Shown here: positions 47,246 to 54,463 of the stretch, piece by piece
Layout: each line of letters opens with the position of its first letter
How positions within the stretch are numbered: the first letter of the stretch is position 1
NCBI RefSeq assembly: GCF_963556105.2
Contig: NZ_OY829944.1
Span: 2,205,501 to 2,269,500, forward strand
Length of the DNA stretch: 64,000 nucleotides
Source of the DNA: an uncultured Tolumonas sp.
Lineage (GTDB): Bacteria; Pseudomonadota; Gammaproteobacteria; Enterobacterales; Aeromonadaceae
Direction: 5' to 3'
Notes under the pieces: generated by a model
Databases searched by the model: none
Seen by the model: only the letters and a program-made list of their open reading frames with translations
What the model was told of the DNA's origin: nothing
Made by a program: the position numbers and the translations under genes

Positions 47246-48040
47246 ATGATATGTCGTTTTACCGTTTTCTATACAACATTACTGCTGAGCAGCAGTTTTT
47301 TTTCTGCTTATGCTGACGAAATTGCGAATGCAACAACATCAATAAACTCTCTGACTGTGGGGGCTGTAACTCAGGTAGCTCCCAGTTACAGCGGCAGTAA
47401 TCATAGTAAATTATCCATGCTACCCGTCATTCAGGCACATCATGGCGAATTCTTTTTCGACTCAGTCAAAGGTATTGGATATGACCTGCAAGGGCCTGCA
47501 GGATTCTATATAGAACAAACGATTGGCTATGATCTTGGCCGTGCAGATATAAACTCTGAATGGCGAGATGGAGACAATCAACTGAAAGGTTTGGGTACCA
47601 TTAAATCAACAGTCAATACCTCGTTAACTATCGGATATCAAACCACTGATTGGCTAGCCGCTGAGGCGATGATGACAGCGCCACTTACCGATTCCCAAGG
47701 TGCTCGTTATCAAACTACGTTTAAAGGCGGACTATGGCAAAACACTAACAATACGATTTCCTTTGAAGCAGATCTGCTATTTGGCAGCCATACATACATG
47801 AATACGTTCTACGGTGTAAATTCCCAACAAAGTCAAAAATCAGCATTTCGGGAATATACAGCAGCAGGCGGTATGTATGCCCAATCCGCTTATATTGATT
47901 GGACACATAAATTAACCGAGCATTGGGGTACTGACTGGAGTGTCGGCTATACCTATCTAAATGATAAAGCAGCTGATAGTCCAATTGTGAATCAACGTAA
48001 TGACATATCTACGATATTTGTAATTACATATACTTTCTAA
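47246..48040 (+). CDS. MipA/OmpV-family outer-membrane protein
   Basis: A 264-residue protein with a signal peptide (cleavage near SAYA, residue 23) and alternating beta-strand pattern ending in a C-terminal Phe (IFVITYTF). VGAVTQVAPSYSGSNHSKLSMLPVIQA and the later strands match the MipA/OmpV family, some of which link murein transglycosylases to the outer membrane. It is divergent from the two-component genes across a 105- to 140-base gap and may belong to the same regulon. Confidence 0.85.
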   Translation: MICRFTVFYTTLLLSSSFFSAYADEIANATTSINSLTVGAVTQVAPSYSGSNHSKLSMLPVIQAHHGEFFFDSVKGIGYDLQGPAGFYIEQTIGYDLGRADINSEWRDGDNQLKGLGTIKSTVNTSLTIGYQTTDWLAAEAMMTAPLTDSQGARYQTTFKGGLWQNTNNTISFEADLLFGSHTYMNTFYGVNSQQSQKSAFREYTAAGGMYAQSAYIDWTHKLTEHWGTDWSVGYTYLNDKAADSPIVNQRNDISTIFVITYTF

Positions 48041-48353
48041 AGAATTAATTACTAATAATATGTTCAAGTATGGCAACAAAAAATGGCATTCAATATCAGA
48101 TAATTTCATCTGACAGCCGGTAACAAACTTTGATACACAAAATACTTACCTGGTATTTTTACCCTTGATGACGCTGATAATTAGAATATCGCAGGTTCTA
48201 CCTCTTCTGAGTAATCAGCTTTAGTCGATTCCGCATTTATCTATTCAATAACTTTTACGTTCATGTTTAACCTGCGAAGTTGCATGTGCTTTGTGTAAGG
48301 CTCCGTCTTTACAGTCTTTTACACCTTGGAACTATCATTCATTTGATGCTATT

Positions 48354-48361
48354 GCCGATAG
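48354..48361 (+). promoter_or_regulatory. Sigma28 (FliA)-like -10 element
   Basis: GCCGATAG matches the FliA -10 consensus GCCGATAA at seven of eight bases. The -35 region 11 bases upstream does not match TAAAGTTT well. It lies about 67 bases before the FlxA-like gene; FlxA is FliA-controlled in E. coli. The rest of the 387-base gap 48041-48427 holds nothing else recognised. Confidence 0.35.
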
Positions 48362-48427
48362 CCATGATGAAGGAATTGGTACTGGATATTTCATTCAGTA
48401 AATTTATAAATCGGGAAGGAAAGCATC

Positions 48428-48790
48428 ATGACTTCAATTAGTTTATCGTCTCTGACACAGTCTCAAACCAGCAGTTCGAGTAATAACAGCAGCTCATCAA
48501 AAATTCAGACATTACAAAAACAGCTGACCACGCTGCAAAAAGAACTCGCTACCGCACAAAAAACCGCATCAACAACTGATGGAGCAAAAGAAGTTCAGCA
48601 ACTCACCGCTCAGATCGCAGCCATTGAGGCTCAGATCGCGCAGCTTCAAGCACAAGAACAGGCAAAACAAAGCCAATCCTCAAACAATTCATCAACGTCT
48701 ACTGCCAGCGATCAAACTGCAAATCAAACAACAACAACCACGAATAATGCAGATACCAATGCAGGAAATAACGTCGATACCTATGTTTAA
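48428..48790 (+). CDS. FlxA-like coiled-coil protein
   Basis: A 120-residue protein of low complexity: Ser/Gln/Asn-rich ends (residues 1-24 and 85-118) around a coiled coil at about 25-80 (KIQTLQKQLTTLQKEL, then IAAIEAQIAQLQAQ). This architecture fits the FlxA family. GGAAGGAAAG precedes the ATG. A FliA-like -10 element upstream agrees with a flagellar-regulon role, but no flagellar gene is nearby. Confidence 0.75.
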   Translation: MTSISLSSLTQSQTSSSSNNSSSSKIQTLQKQLTTLQKELATAQKTASTTDGAKEVQQLTAQIAAIEAQIAQLQAQEQAKQSQSSNNSSTSTASDQTANQTTTTTNNADTNAGNNVDTYV

Positions 48791-48817
48791 TACAATGGTT
48801 TAATACATAAATAATGA

Positions 48818-48841
48818 AACTCCCGCCTTTCGACGGGAGTT
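48818..48841. terminator. Convergent hairpin between flxA-like and modG genes
   Basis: 8-base stem AACTCCCG/CGGGAGTT with an 8-base loop between two converging genes. There is no long T run. Confidence 0.65.
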
Positions 48842-48857
48842 AAGACAAAGCGGCTTT

Positions 48858-49286
48858 TTAAGCAGTAACACCCAGAATCACACTGCCTGCTTTGAATAAA
48901 ACGCTGGCGGTTGAACCTACAGCCAAACCCAGATCGGTAACAGCATCGTTGGTGATGATCGCTTTAACTTCACTACCACCAGCCAACTTCACAACAACTT
49001 CGCTGTTCACTGCACCAGTTTTCAGTTCTGAAACCAACCCTTTCAGATGATTACGGGCACTGTAACGAACAGAATCATCGCCTGTAACAACCATCACGGA
49101 AGGTGCTTTAACAAACGCAGTCACTGCTTTACCAACTGTCAACCCGAGGGATTTCAGACTGTCTAAAGTCAGGGTAGCAACAATAACATCACCTCCGGCA
49201 ACAGACAGAGAGACTTCAGCATTCACCGCCCCTTCACGAACTTCACTTACGGTGCCTGCAAATACATTACGAGCGCTGATAGCCAT
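48858..49286 (-). CDS. modG: Di-TOBE molybdate-binding protein (ModG)
   Basis: A 142-residue protein of two Mop/TOBE repeats, residues about 1-68 (SARNVFAGTVSEVREGAVNAEV) and 72-140 (SARNHLKGLVSELKTGAVNSEV). The ATG at 49286 has AAGGAG seven bases upstream; the longer frame adds six residues. ModG binds several molybdate ions as a trimer in Azotobacter and is thought to buffer intracellular molybdate. It shares repeats with the C-terminus of the ModE protein encoded at 51.9 kb. Confidence 0.92.
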   Translation of the reverse strand: MAISARNVFAGTVSEVREGAVNAEVSLSVAGGDVIVATLTLDSLKSLGLTVGKAVTAFVKAPSVMVVTGDDSVRYSARNHLKGLVSELKTGAVNSEVVVKLAGGSEVKAIITNDAVTDLGLAVGSTASVLFKAGSVILGVTA

Positions 49287-49417
49287 ATAAATCTCCTTAT
49301 CCAATATCTGATGTATTTATAATTAATCTTTAAAGCTACTGCTATACGCTGAGGTAGCGTTATAACCTTACTTTTCAGCGTGATATAAATACCAGCACAA
49401 CCGGAATATCTTTAGTA

Positions 49418-50590
49418 TTAGAAATCGTATTTTACTGCCAATTGGAAATCATTCGCCGCATCTACCGCCAAACCTGTCGCAGCATCTTTCACCGGAATGA
49501 ATGCATCAGCTTCTTTGTTGTTCACGCGATATTCACCTAACACACTCAGTCGACGATTAAATTTATAACTCGCACCCAACGTGTAGTAATTAACGGTATT
49601 TGTTTTTGCACCAGCACTATTTTCTGCAATTTGCTTATTCCAAGTGCTCATTAAACCAACACCATTTAGGAAGTTATAACCCAAAGCAGCTTCGTAACCA
49701 GTGTGGTCATATAATGTTGTTGTCGTTGTCGTGGCAGTTGTTAAAGTTGTACCCGTTAACGTAGTTGCTGTTGTGCTTTTTGATGTAGAAAGCCAGTTAT
49801 TGCCTTTGCCGTAATTGAAGGCGGCATACCAAGATTTATCATCAAATTTCAGGCCGGTTGTCCACAACGATGCATCGTCCAAACTGCCCTGTTTACCCAC
49901 AGTGTAAGATGCTCCCGCACTGATCAATGGCGTCAATTTGTAAGCCAACGCAGTTCCATAAGCAGCATTATCTTTATCGACCACTGTCTCAGCACCACCT
50001 TTACTGTCACAAGGTGTTGATGCACAGGTATCTTGCGCATTACGGAATTTATAATCCGCATCCAGCTGCGCGTTACCAAAGGTGGCGGAATATTTCAGTA
50101 CATCGGATGCCCGTTTGGTGGCAAATTTATCCACGCCAACACCTAAGCCGTTGTTACCATAACCGTCGGCTAAAGCCACATCAGTCCAGGCAGTGACCAG
50201 ATTAGCAGCGCCATTCTGACGACCAAAAGTCACAGTACCCCAATCGCTGTTACTCACGCCACCGTAGGCCAGGCGGGTTGCCAGACTGTCATTTTTTTCT
50301 GTGTCGTTGGTTGGAACAGTAGAAGAAGAAGCTTTATCGCCGACATTCAGCTGGGCTTCATAGGCACCAACTGCGGTAAATTGATCGTCGATTTTACTTT
50401 TGCCTTTTAAGCCTAACCGCGCAAAGGTATCCGAGCCATATAACTCACTTTTACGGTCATCACCAAACACGTGTCCAGCATAGGCACGACCCGCCATATC
50501 AATAGCGCCATATTGGTTATTCATTACTGATACCGCGTTAGCTTGAGTCGCAGACAGTACACAAATTGCCACCAGAGTGAGTTTTTTCAT
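49418..50590 (-). CDS. Gram-negative general porin with Thr-rich loop
   Basis: A 390-residue trimeric-type porin. The start at 50590 (AAAGGAT upstream) gives a clean signal peptide ending TQANA; the longer frame is not used. Mature start VSVMNNQYGAIDMAGRAY, the loop-3 region and the C-terminal Phe (LAVKYDF) are typical. A low-complexity Thr-rich loop is coded at about 49712-49790. The gene lies between modA and modG in the place where modBC would be expected, and follows two hairpins, so it may be expressed separately. Confidence 0.88.
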   Translation of the reverse strand: MKKLTLVAICVLSATQANAVSVMNNQYGAIDMAGRAYAGHVFGDDRKSELYGSDTFARLGLKGKSKIDDQFTAVGAYEAQLNVGDKASSSTVPTNDTEKNDSLATRLAYGGVSNSDWGTVTFGRQNGAANLVTAWTDVALADGYGNNGLGVGVDKFATKRASDVLKYSATFGNAQLDADYKFRNAQDTCASTPCDSKGGAETVVDKDNAAYGTALAYKLTPLISAGASYTVGKQGSLDDASLWTTGLKFDDKSWYAAFNYGKGNNWLSTSKSTTATTLTGTTLTTATTTTTTLYDHTGYEAALGYNFLNGVGLMSTWNKQIAENSAGAKTNTVNYYTLGASYKFNRRLSVLGEYRVNNKEADAFIPVKDAATGLAVDAANDFQLAVKYDF

Positions 50591-50612
50591 GCTAAATATC
50601 CTTTTTATAGGC

Positions 50613-50641
50613 AAAAAAATCCCTTGAGCTAAATAGCCCAA
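50613..50641 (-). terminator. Terminator-like hairpin in the porin leader
   Basis: On the minus strand TTGGGCT/AGCTCAA (one G-T pair) with an ATTT loop is followed by GGGA and seven T. It lies only 23 bases before the porin ATG, so it is either a terminator for modA or an attenuator in the porin leader. Confidence 0.6.
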
Positions 50642-50652
50642 ACATGAGTCTT

Positions 50653-50673
50653 AAAAGGTGGCTGAGCCACCCC
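50653..50673 (-). terminator. Terminator after modA
   Basis: Minus-strand stem GGTGGC/GCCACC with a three-base loop, then TTTT, starting 14 bases past the modA stop. Confidence 0.65.
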
Positions 50674-50686
50674 AAATCAATTGAAA

Positions 50687-51442
50687 TTAATCGATATAGC
50701 CGTAGCTATGAATGATGGTTTTTGCTTTATCACCCTTCAGGTAATTCAGCAACGCAACCGCGGCTGGGTTGTCTTCACCTTTCTTCAGCAATACGGCATC
50801 TTGTGTTAGCGGGCTGTATAAAGAAGTTGGCACTTCCCATGCGGAACCTTTGATGAGTTTGCCATCTTTATACACCTGTGAAGTGGCAACAAACCCCAGC
50901 TCTGCATTACCGGTATCAACAAACTGTTTTACCTGATTAATGTTTTCACCCTGTACCAGCTTTGAACTAAGAGAAGCGGTCAAACCCAGTTTATCCAATG
51001 CTTCATACGCAGCAGTGCCATAAGGTGCAGTTTTCGGGTTCCCGACAGCCAAATGGGTATATTTACCAGTTTTGAGCACATCGCCTTTACTGTCGACGGT
51101 ATTCGCATCAGCAGACCACAACACCAATTTCCCTTTTGCATAAGTAAATTGGGTATCAGCCAGTGCTAATTCGGCTTTCACCAGTTTCTTCGGTGTTTTG
51201 CTGTCAGCACTGATCATGACTTCAAAAGGGGCGCCATTTTGAATTTGAGTAAATAACTTCCCTGTCGCGCCAGAAGAAATCAGCAATGTATTACCGGTGT
51301 CTTTTTGGAACGCTTTACCAATGTCTTCCAATGGTTGAGCAAAGTTGGCGGCCACCGCGACTTTTACCTCATCAGCGAAAGACAAACATGGTGTTAATAA
51401 CAATAAAGCAATGGTGATTGGGTTTTGACGTAATGACAACAT
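50687..51442 (-). CDS. modA: Molybdate ABC transporter periplasmic binding protein
   Basis: A 251-residue binding protein. The ATG at 51442 has AAGGAG five bases upstream and gives a signal peptide (IALLLLTPCLSFA, cleavage before DEVKVAVAANF); the longer frame to 51523 would add 27 residues. GATGKLFTQIQNGAPFEVMISAD and VGNPKTAPYGTAAYEAL carry the molybdate-contacting residues. modB and modC are not adjacent; a porin gene follows instead. Confidence 0.93.
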   Translation of the reverse strand: MLSLRQNPITIALLLLTPCLSFADEVKVAVAANFAQPLEDIGKAFQKDTGNTLLISSGATGKLFTQIQNGAPFEVMISADSKTPKKLVKAELALADTQFTYAKGKLVLWSADANTVDSKGDVLKTGKYTHLAVGNPKTAPYGTAAYEALDKLGLTASLSSKLVQGENINQVKQFVDTGNAELGFVATSQVYKDGKLIKGSAWEVPTSLYSPLTQDAVLLKKGEDNPAAVALLNYLKGDKAKTIIHSYGYID

Positions 51443-51682
51443 GGGCACTCCTTGGCTCATTGACTTGGCGTTATGCAGTAATAAGCACAAAGCTTGCCTG
51501 AATGCATAACGCATCAGCCACAATCAGATGCCGTCACTCAAAAAATGAGCGCAAATAACAGTAAACAGCTGATATATAAATAATATTTTTATACAAACTC
51601 GATTATGCAAGTTGTCGCACTCACCAACGATTGGATGAATATCGTTGTGCATTTTGTTGCACAACAATGCGTGAATAATGAC

Positions 51683-51704
51683 AAATGTGACAATTCTCAC
51701 ATTA
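51683..51704. promoter_or_regulatory. CRP binding site, perfect core
   Basis: AAATGTGA-N6-TCACATTA: both five-base half-sites TGTGA and TCACA are intact with the correct six-base spacer and matching flanks. It lies in the modA-modE divergent region, 150 bases before modE and 240 before modA. Two 7-base dyads (CAACGAT/ATCGTTG and TTGTGCA/TGCACAA) lie just to its left at about 51626-51665. Confidence 0.7.
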
Positions 51705-51817
51705 TAAGTGCGACAAAATAGGACTCATTAACCCGCCAAATAACGCTTTTACCCTGTTTTACTGGGTAAATTGATTGAAGTTTAATCGATTTTGGCTTCG
51801 GGTATGTATTTTGCTCT

Positions 51818-51843
51818 TCGCTGTATAAGTTAATACATATCGA
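51818..51843. promoter_or_regulatory. ModE box
   Basis: TCGCTGTATA, six bases, TACATATCGA: each half differs from the E. coli ModE consensus (TCGYTATATA / TAYATAACGA) at one position, with the expected spacing. It ends 9 bases before the modE ATG, which predicts autorepression when molybdate is present. Confidence 0.7.
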
Positions 51844-51852
51844 GGGTTCGGA

Positions 51853-52716
51853 ATGTCTAAACATTCACATCACATGACCGGTGCTTTATTAGGTGAACTA
51901 AAGCTGTGCACGGAAGTAGGGCCATCACTAGGCGATACGCGCATCCACCTGCTCGAAGCAATCGATCGTTTGGGCTCACTAACACAAGCCGCAAAGTCGA
52001 TTCCACTCTCTTACCGCGCAGCCTGGGATGCCTTGGATGAGATGAATAATTTGGCAGAGCAACCATTGGTGGTAAGAACGACGGGTGGGAAAAATGGCGG
52101 GGGGACGTTACTTACCGCCTATGGCAAGCAAACCGTCGCGCTCTACCGAGCTTTACAGGCGGAATATCAGTTAGCTTTATCCAAGATCCATGAGCAATTA
52201 CAACATTCATCCTGTCAGGGGAAATCAGACGGCTGTGGTGAGCAGTATGATGTACCACGGTTTCGACGTTTATTACGTCGGATATCCATGCGCAGTAGCG
52301 CCCGCAATCAATTTATGGGCACTGTTACTGCGATACGTCCGGGCCCGGTGGAATTTGAGATCACACTAAAGTTAGATGAAAAAGTACACCTGATTGCGGT
52401 TATTACTCGAGAATCAGCAGGCAGTTTAGACATATTTCCTGGGCAAGAGTTGTATGCGTTGATTAAGTCATCGTCTGTAATGTTAGTCACAGACCAACAG
52501 CTCAAGCTATCAACCCGCAACCAACTCTGGGGCGTAATTAGTCATATTTATCGCGGGCCAATTAATAGTGAAGTGGTGATCAGCTTACCGGGAGACAAAA
52601 CCGTCTGTGCTGTCGTTACGACAGAAAGTGTACAAACTATGCAGTTAGCCGAAGGACAAGAAGCCTGCGCGGCATTTAAAGCTTCTGCGGTTTTGTTATG
52701 CAGCTATCAGGGGTGA
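51853..52716 (+). CDS. modE: Molybdate-responsive transcriptional regulator ModE
   Basis: A 287-residue regulator. The N-terminal winged HTH (about 25-125) has ALDEMNNLAEQPLVVRTTGGKNGGGTLLT, the classic ModE signature, and the C-terminus has two Mop/TOBE repeats (about 155-220 and 225-287; SARNQFMGTVTAIRPGPVEFEI, STRNQLWGVISHIYRGPINSEV). It represses molybdate uptake genes when molybdate is bound. It is divergent from modA, with a ModE box just before its own start. Confidence 0.95.
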   Translation: MSKHSHHMTGALLGELKLCTEVGPSLGDTRIHLLEAIDRLGSLTQAAKSIPLSYRAAWDALDEMNNLAEQPLVVRTTGGKNGGGTLLTAYGKQTVALYRALQAEYQLALSKIHEQLQHSSCQGKSDGCGEQYDVPRFRRLLRRISMRSSARNQFMGTVTAIRPGPVEFEITLKLDEKVHLIAVITRESAGSLDIFPGQELYALIKSSSVMLVTDQQLKLSTRNQLWGVISHIYRGPINSEVVISLPGDKTVCAVVTTESVQTMQLAEGQEACAAFKASAVLLCSYQG

Positions 52717-52728
52717 ATGTAAATTTAA

Positions 52729-52777
52729 TAAAAAAGCTAATGCGGTTGTCGGATAATTCGAACAATCAGCATTAGCT
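52729..52777 (-). terminator. Rho-independent terminator of the CMD gene
   Basis: A 9-base outer stem AGCTAATGC/GCATTAGCT with further inner pairing, followed on the minus strand by six T. It lies 57 bases past the CMD stop and also separates it from modE. Confidence 0.8.
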
Positions 52778-52833
52778 ATTCCCAACCAGAAAAACTGGCT
52801 TTTAACATTCATGAAATTAACATGAGGCAGTTA

Positions 52834-53217
52834 TCACTTCTGCCGTTCGGCGAACACTTCTTTTGCAGCAAACATTCCATTCAGCGCGGCAGGAAAACCC
52901 GCATACACCGCCATTTGTATGATCACTTCGACGATCTCAGTTTCTGTACAACCAACATTTAATGCACCATGAATATGAACTTTCAATTGTGGTGCAGCGT
53001 TGCCAAGGGCTGTTAATGCGGCAACGGTCGCGATCTCGCGCGATTTCAGATCTAAGCCGAGTCTGGTATAGATATCACCAAATGGAAATTCAATAACATA
53101 ACGAGCTAAATCCGGTGCGATATCCTGCAAAGCAGCGATGACTTTTTCACCCGCTTCGCCATCAATCTCATTCAATTTCGCTAAACCTTGCTGGTATCGT
53201 AAATTTTCAGTTTTCAT
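52834..53217 (-). CDS. Carboxymuconolactone decarboxylase-family protein
   Basis: A 127-residue single-domain CMD protein from the ATG at 53217 (GGAG eight bases upstream); the longer frame starts inside the promoter spacer region. [35 protein letters not shown] is the family core, and no CxxC redox pair is present. It is 31-67 bases downstream of a MerR regulator and its promoter has the MerR geometry, so it is the regulator's likely target. The substrate is unknown. Confidence 0.85.
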   Translation of the reverse strand: MKTENLRYQQGLAKLNEIDGEAGEKVIAALQDIAPDLARYVIEFPFGDIYTRLGLDLKSREIATVAALTALGNAAPQLKVHIHGALNVGCTETEIVEVIIQMAVYAGFPAALNGMFAAKEVFAERQK

Positions 53218-53257
53218 CTTTATGCTCCGGTTATGAATATTGGGTTTATTCATACCG

Positions 53258-53288
53258 AGCTTACAACTTAGAGTTAACTCTCAGTCAA
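53258..53288 (-). promoter_or_regulatory. MerR-type promoter with 19-base spacer and dyad
   Basis: On the minus strand TTGACT (-35, 53288-53283) and TAAGCT (-10, 53263-53258) are exactly 19 bases apart. The spacer contains the palindrome AGAGTTAACTCT. A 19-base spacer filled by a dyad is the hallmark of MerR-activated promoters. It lies at the end of the merR-like gene and drives the CMD gene. Confidence 0.75.
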
Positions 53289-53653
53289 GCCATGTTTTGG
53301 CGTGTTTTCGCATTGGCGTAAAAGGCAATTTTTTCATTCAATTTTTCAAGATGTTGCTGTTGTTGCTCAATGGTCGATTTCAGTACAGCCGCATGTTTTT
53401 CCAGTAATTTTTGACGTTCCCGCATAGTCCCGTCACCTGTTGCACGTAATGCGGCATACACCAAGATTTGGTTTAACGGCATTCCGGTTTCTTTCAAACG
53501 CTGAACAAAGGCAATCCAACCAACTTCCTGTTCAGTAAAAATGCGATGGCCATTATCCAAACGGGCAACACCACCGAACAAACCAATTTTGTCGTAATAA
53601 CGGATAGTGTGAGCACTCAACCCTACCCGTTCAGCAAACTGTTTAACGTTCAT
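53285..53653 (-). CDS. MerR-family transcriptional regulator
   Basis: A 122-residue regulator from the ATG at 53653 (MNVKQFAERVGLSAHTIRYYDKIGLFG); the longer frame to 53692 adds a non-conserved extension. The HTH is at residues 1-70 and the dimerisation coiled coil at 75-115. There is no Cys, so it is not a metal or thiol sensor of the classical type; the YyaN/AdhR group is the closest guess. It sits directly upstream of the CMD gene and its promoter. Confidence 0.85.
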   Translation of the reverse strand: MNVKQFAERVGLSAHTIRYYDKIGLFGGVARLDNGHRIFTEQEVGWIAFVQRLKETGMPLNQILVYAALRATGDGTMRERQKLLEKHAAVLKSTIEQQQQHLEKLNEKIAFYANAKTRQNMA

Positions 53654-53767
53654 AACAAATCTCAGGGAGCTTTTACTTAACCGAATAATCATATTCGGCC
53701 GAAGATTATATCGATGGTTGCGGTGCCATGTTCTTGTGTATGAAAAACCAAAACTATTTTTTATTCG

Positions 53768-54463
53768 TTAATCAAGAATAAATCGATAGCCAATTCCTGT
53801 CTCTGTTTGTAAATAACGAGGCTGAGTCGCGTCTTTTTCAAGCTTTTGTCTTAAATGCCCCATATAAATACGGATGTATTGTGTTTGTTCAATATATGAA
53901 GGCCCCCACACCGTATTTAAAAGTTGCCGATGCGTCAACACTCGCCCTGGTTGAGCTAATAACGCCATTAATAGCCGATATTCCAGTTGTGTGAGGTGTA
54001 CTTCTTCATTATTCCTGAAAACTCGCCTTTTGGTACGATCAACTCGGACATCACCAAAACAAATCTCCGGTGATTCGGATTCCTTGTCTGTCATTCGACG
54101 ACGTAAATTAGCTCTGACTCGCGCCAATAATTCAGCCATACCAAACGGTTTACTGAGATAATCATCCGCACCGGCATTCAACGCTCGGACTTTATCAGTT
54201 TCATCACTGCGTGCAGATAACACAATAATAGGTAGTTGGCTCCACTGGCGCACTTCTTCAATAAACTGATTACCATCACCGTCAGGTAAACCCAAATCCA
54301 AGATCACCAAGTCAGGTTTACGGGTCGCAACTTCTATCAATCCGCGTTGTAATGTATCCGCGTCAAACACACGGAATCCTTCGGACTGTAATGCTGTTCC
54401 GAGAAACCGTCGAATCTGATGTTCATCTTCCACGATGAGAATATTGGCTGTATGGTCATTCAC
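53768..54463 (-). CDS. kdpE: KdpE response regulator
   Basis: A 231-residue OmpR-type regulator. The receiver has VEDEHQIRRFL and the phosphoacceptor in LVILDLGLPDGDG; the winged helix has LTQLEYRLLMALLAQPG and QYIRIYMGHLRQKLE. It overlaps kdpD by four bases. It would bind the T-rich repeat upstream of kdpF when potassium is limiting. Confidence 0.93.
   Translation of the reverse strand: MNDHTANILIVEDEHQIRRFLGTALQSEGFRVFDADTLQRGLIEVATRKPDLVILDLGLPDGDGNQFIEEVRQWSQLPIIVLSARSDETDKVRALNAGADDYLSKPFGMAELLARVRANLRRRMTDKESESPEICFGDVRVDRTKRRVFRNNEEVHLTQLEYRLLMALLAQPGRVLTHRQLLNTVWGPSYIEQTQYIRIYMGHLRQKLEKDATQPRYLQTETGIGYRFILD

Noticed and set aside
49320-49400. TATACGC/GCGTTATA inverted repeat upstream of modG as a ModE box
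   Set aside because: The halves point the wrong way (outer TATA, inner CG) relative to the ModE consensus.
51565-51600. AT-rich dyad near modA as a second ModE box
   Set aside because: The TGTATA and TATATCA halves are separated by 11 bases, not six.
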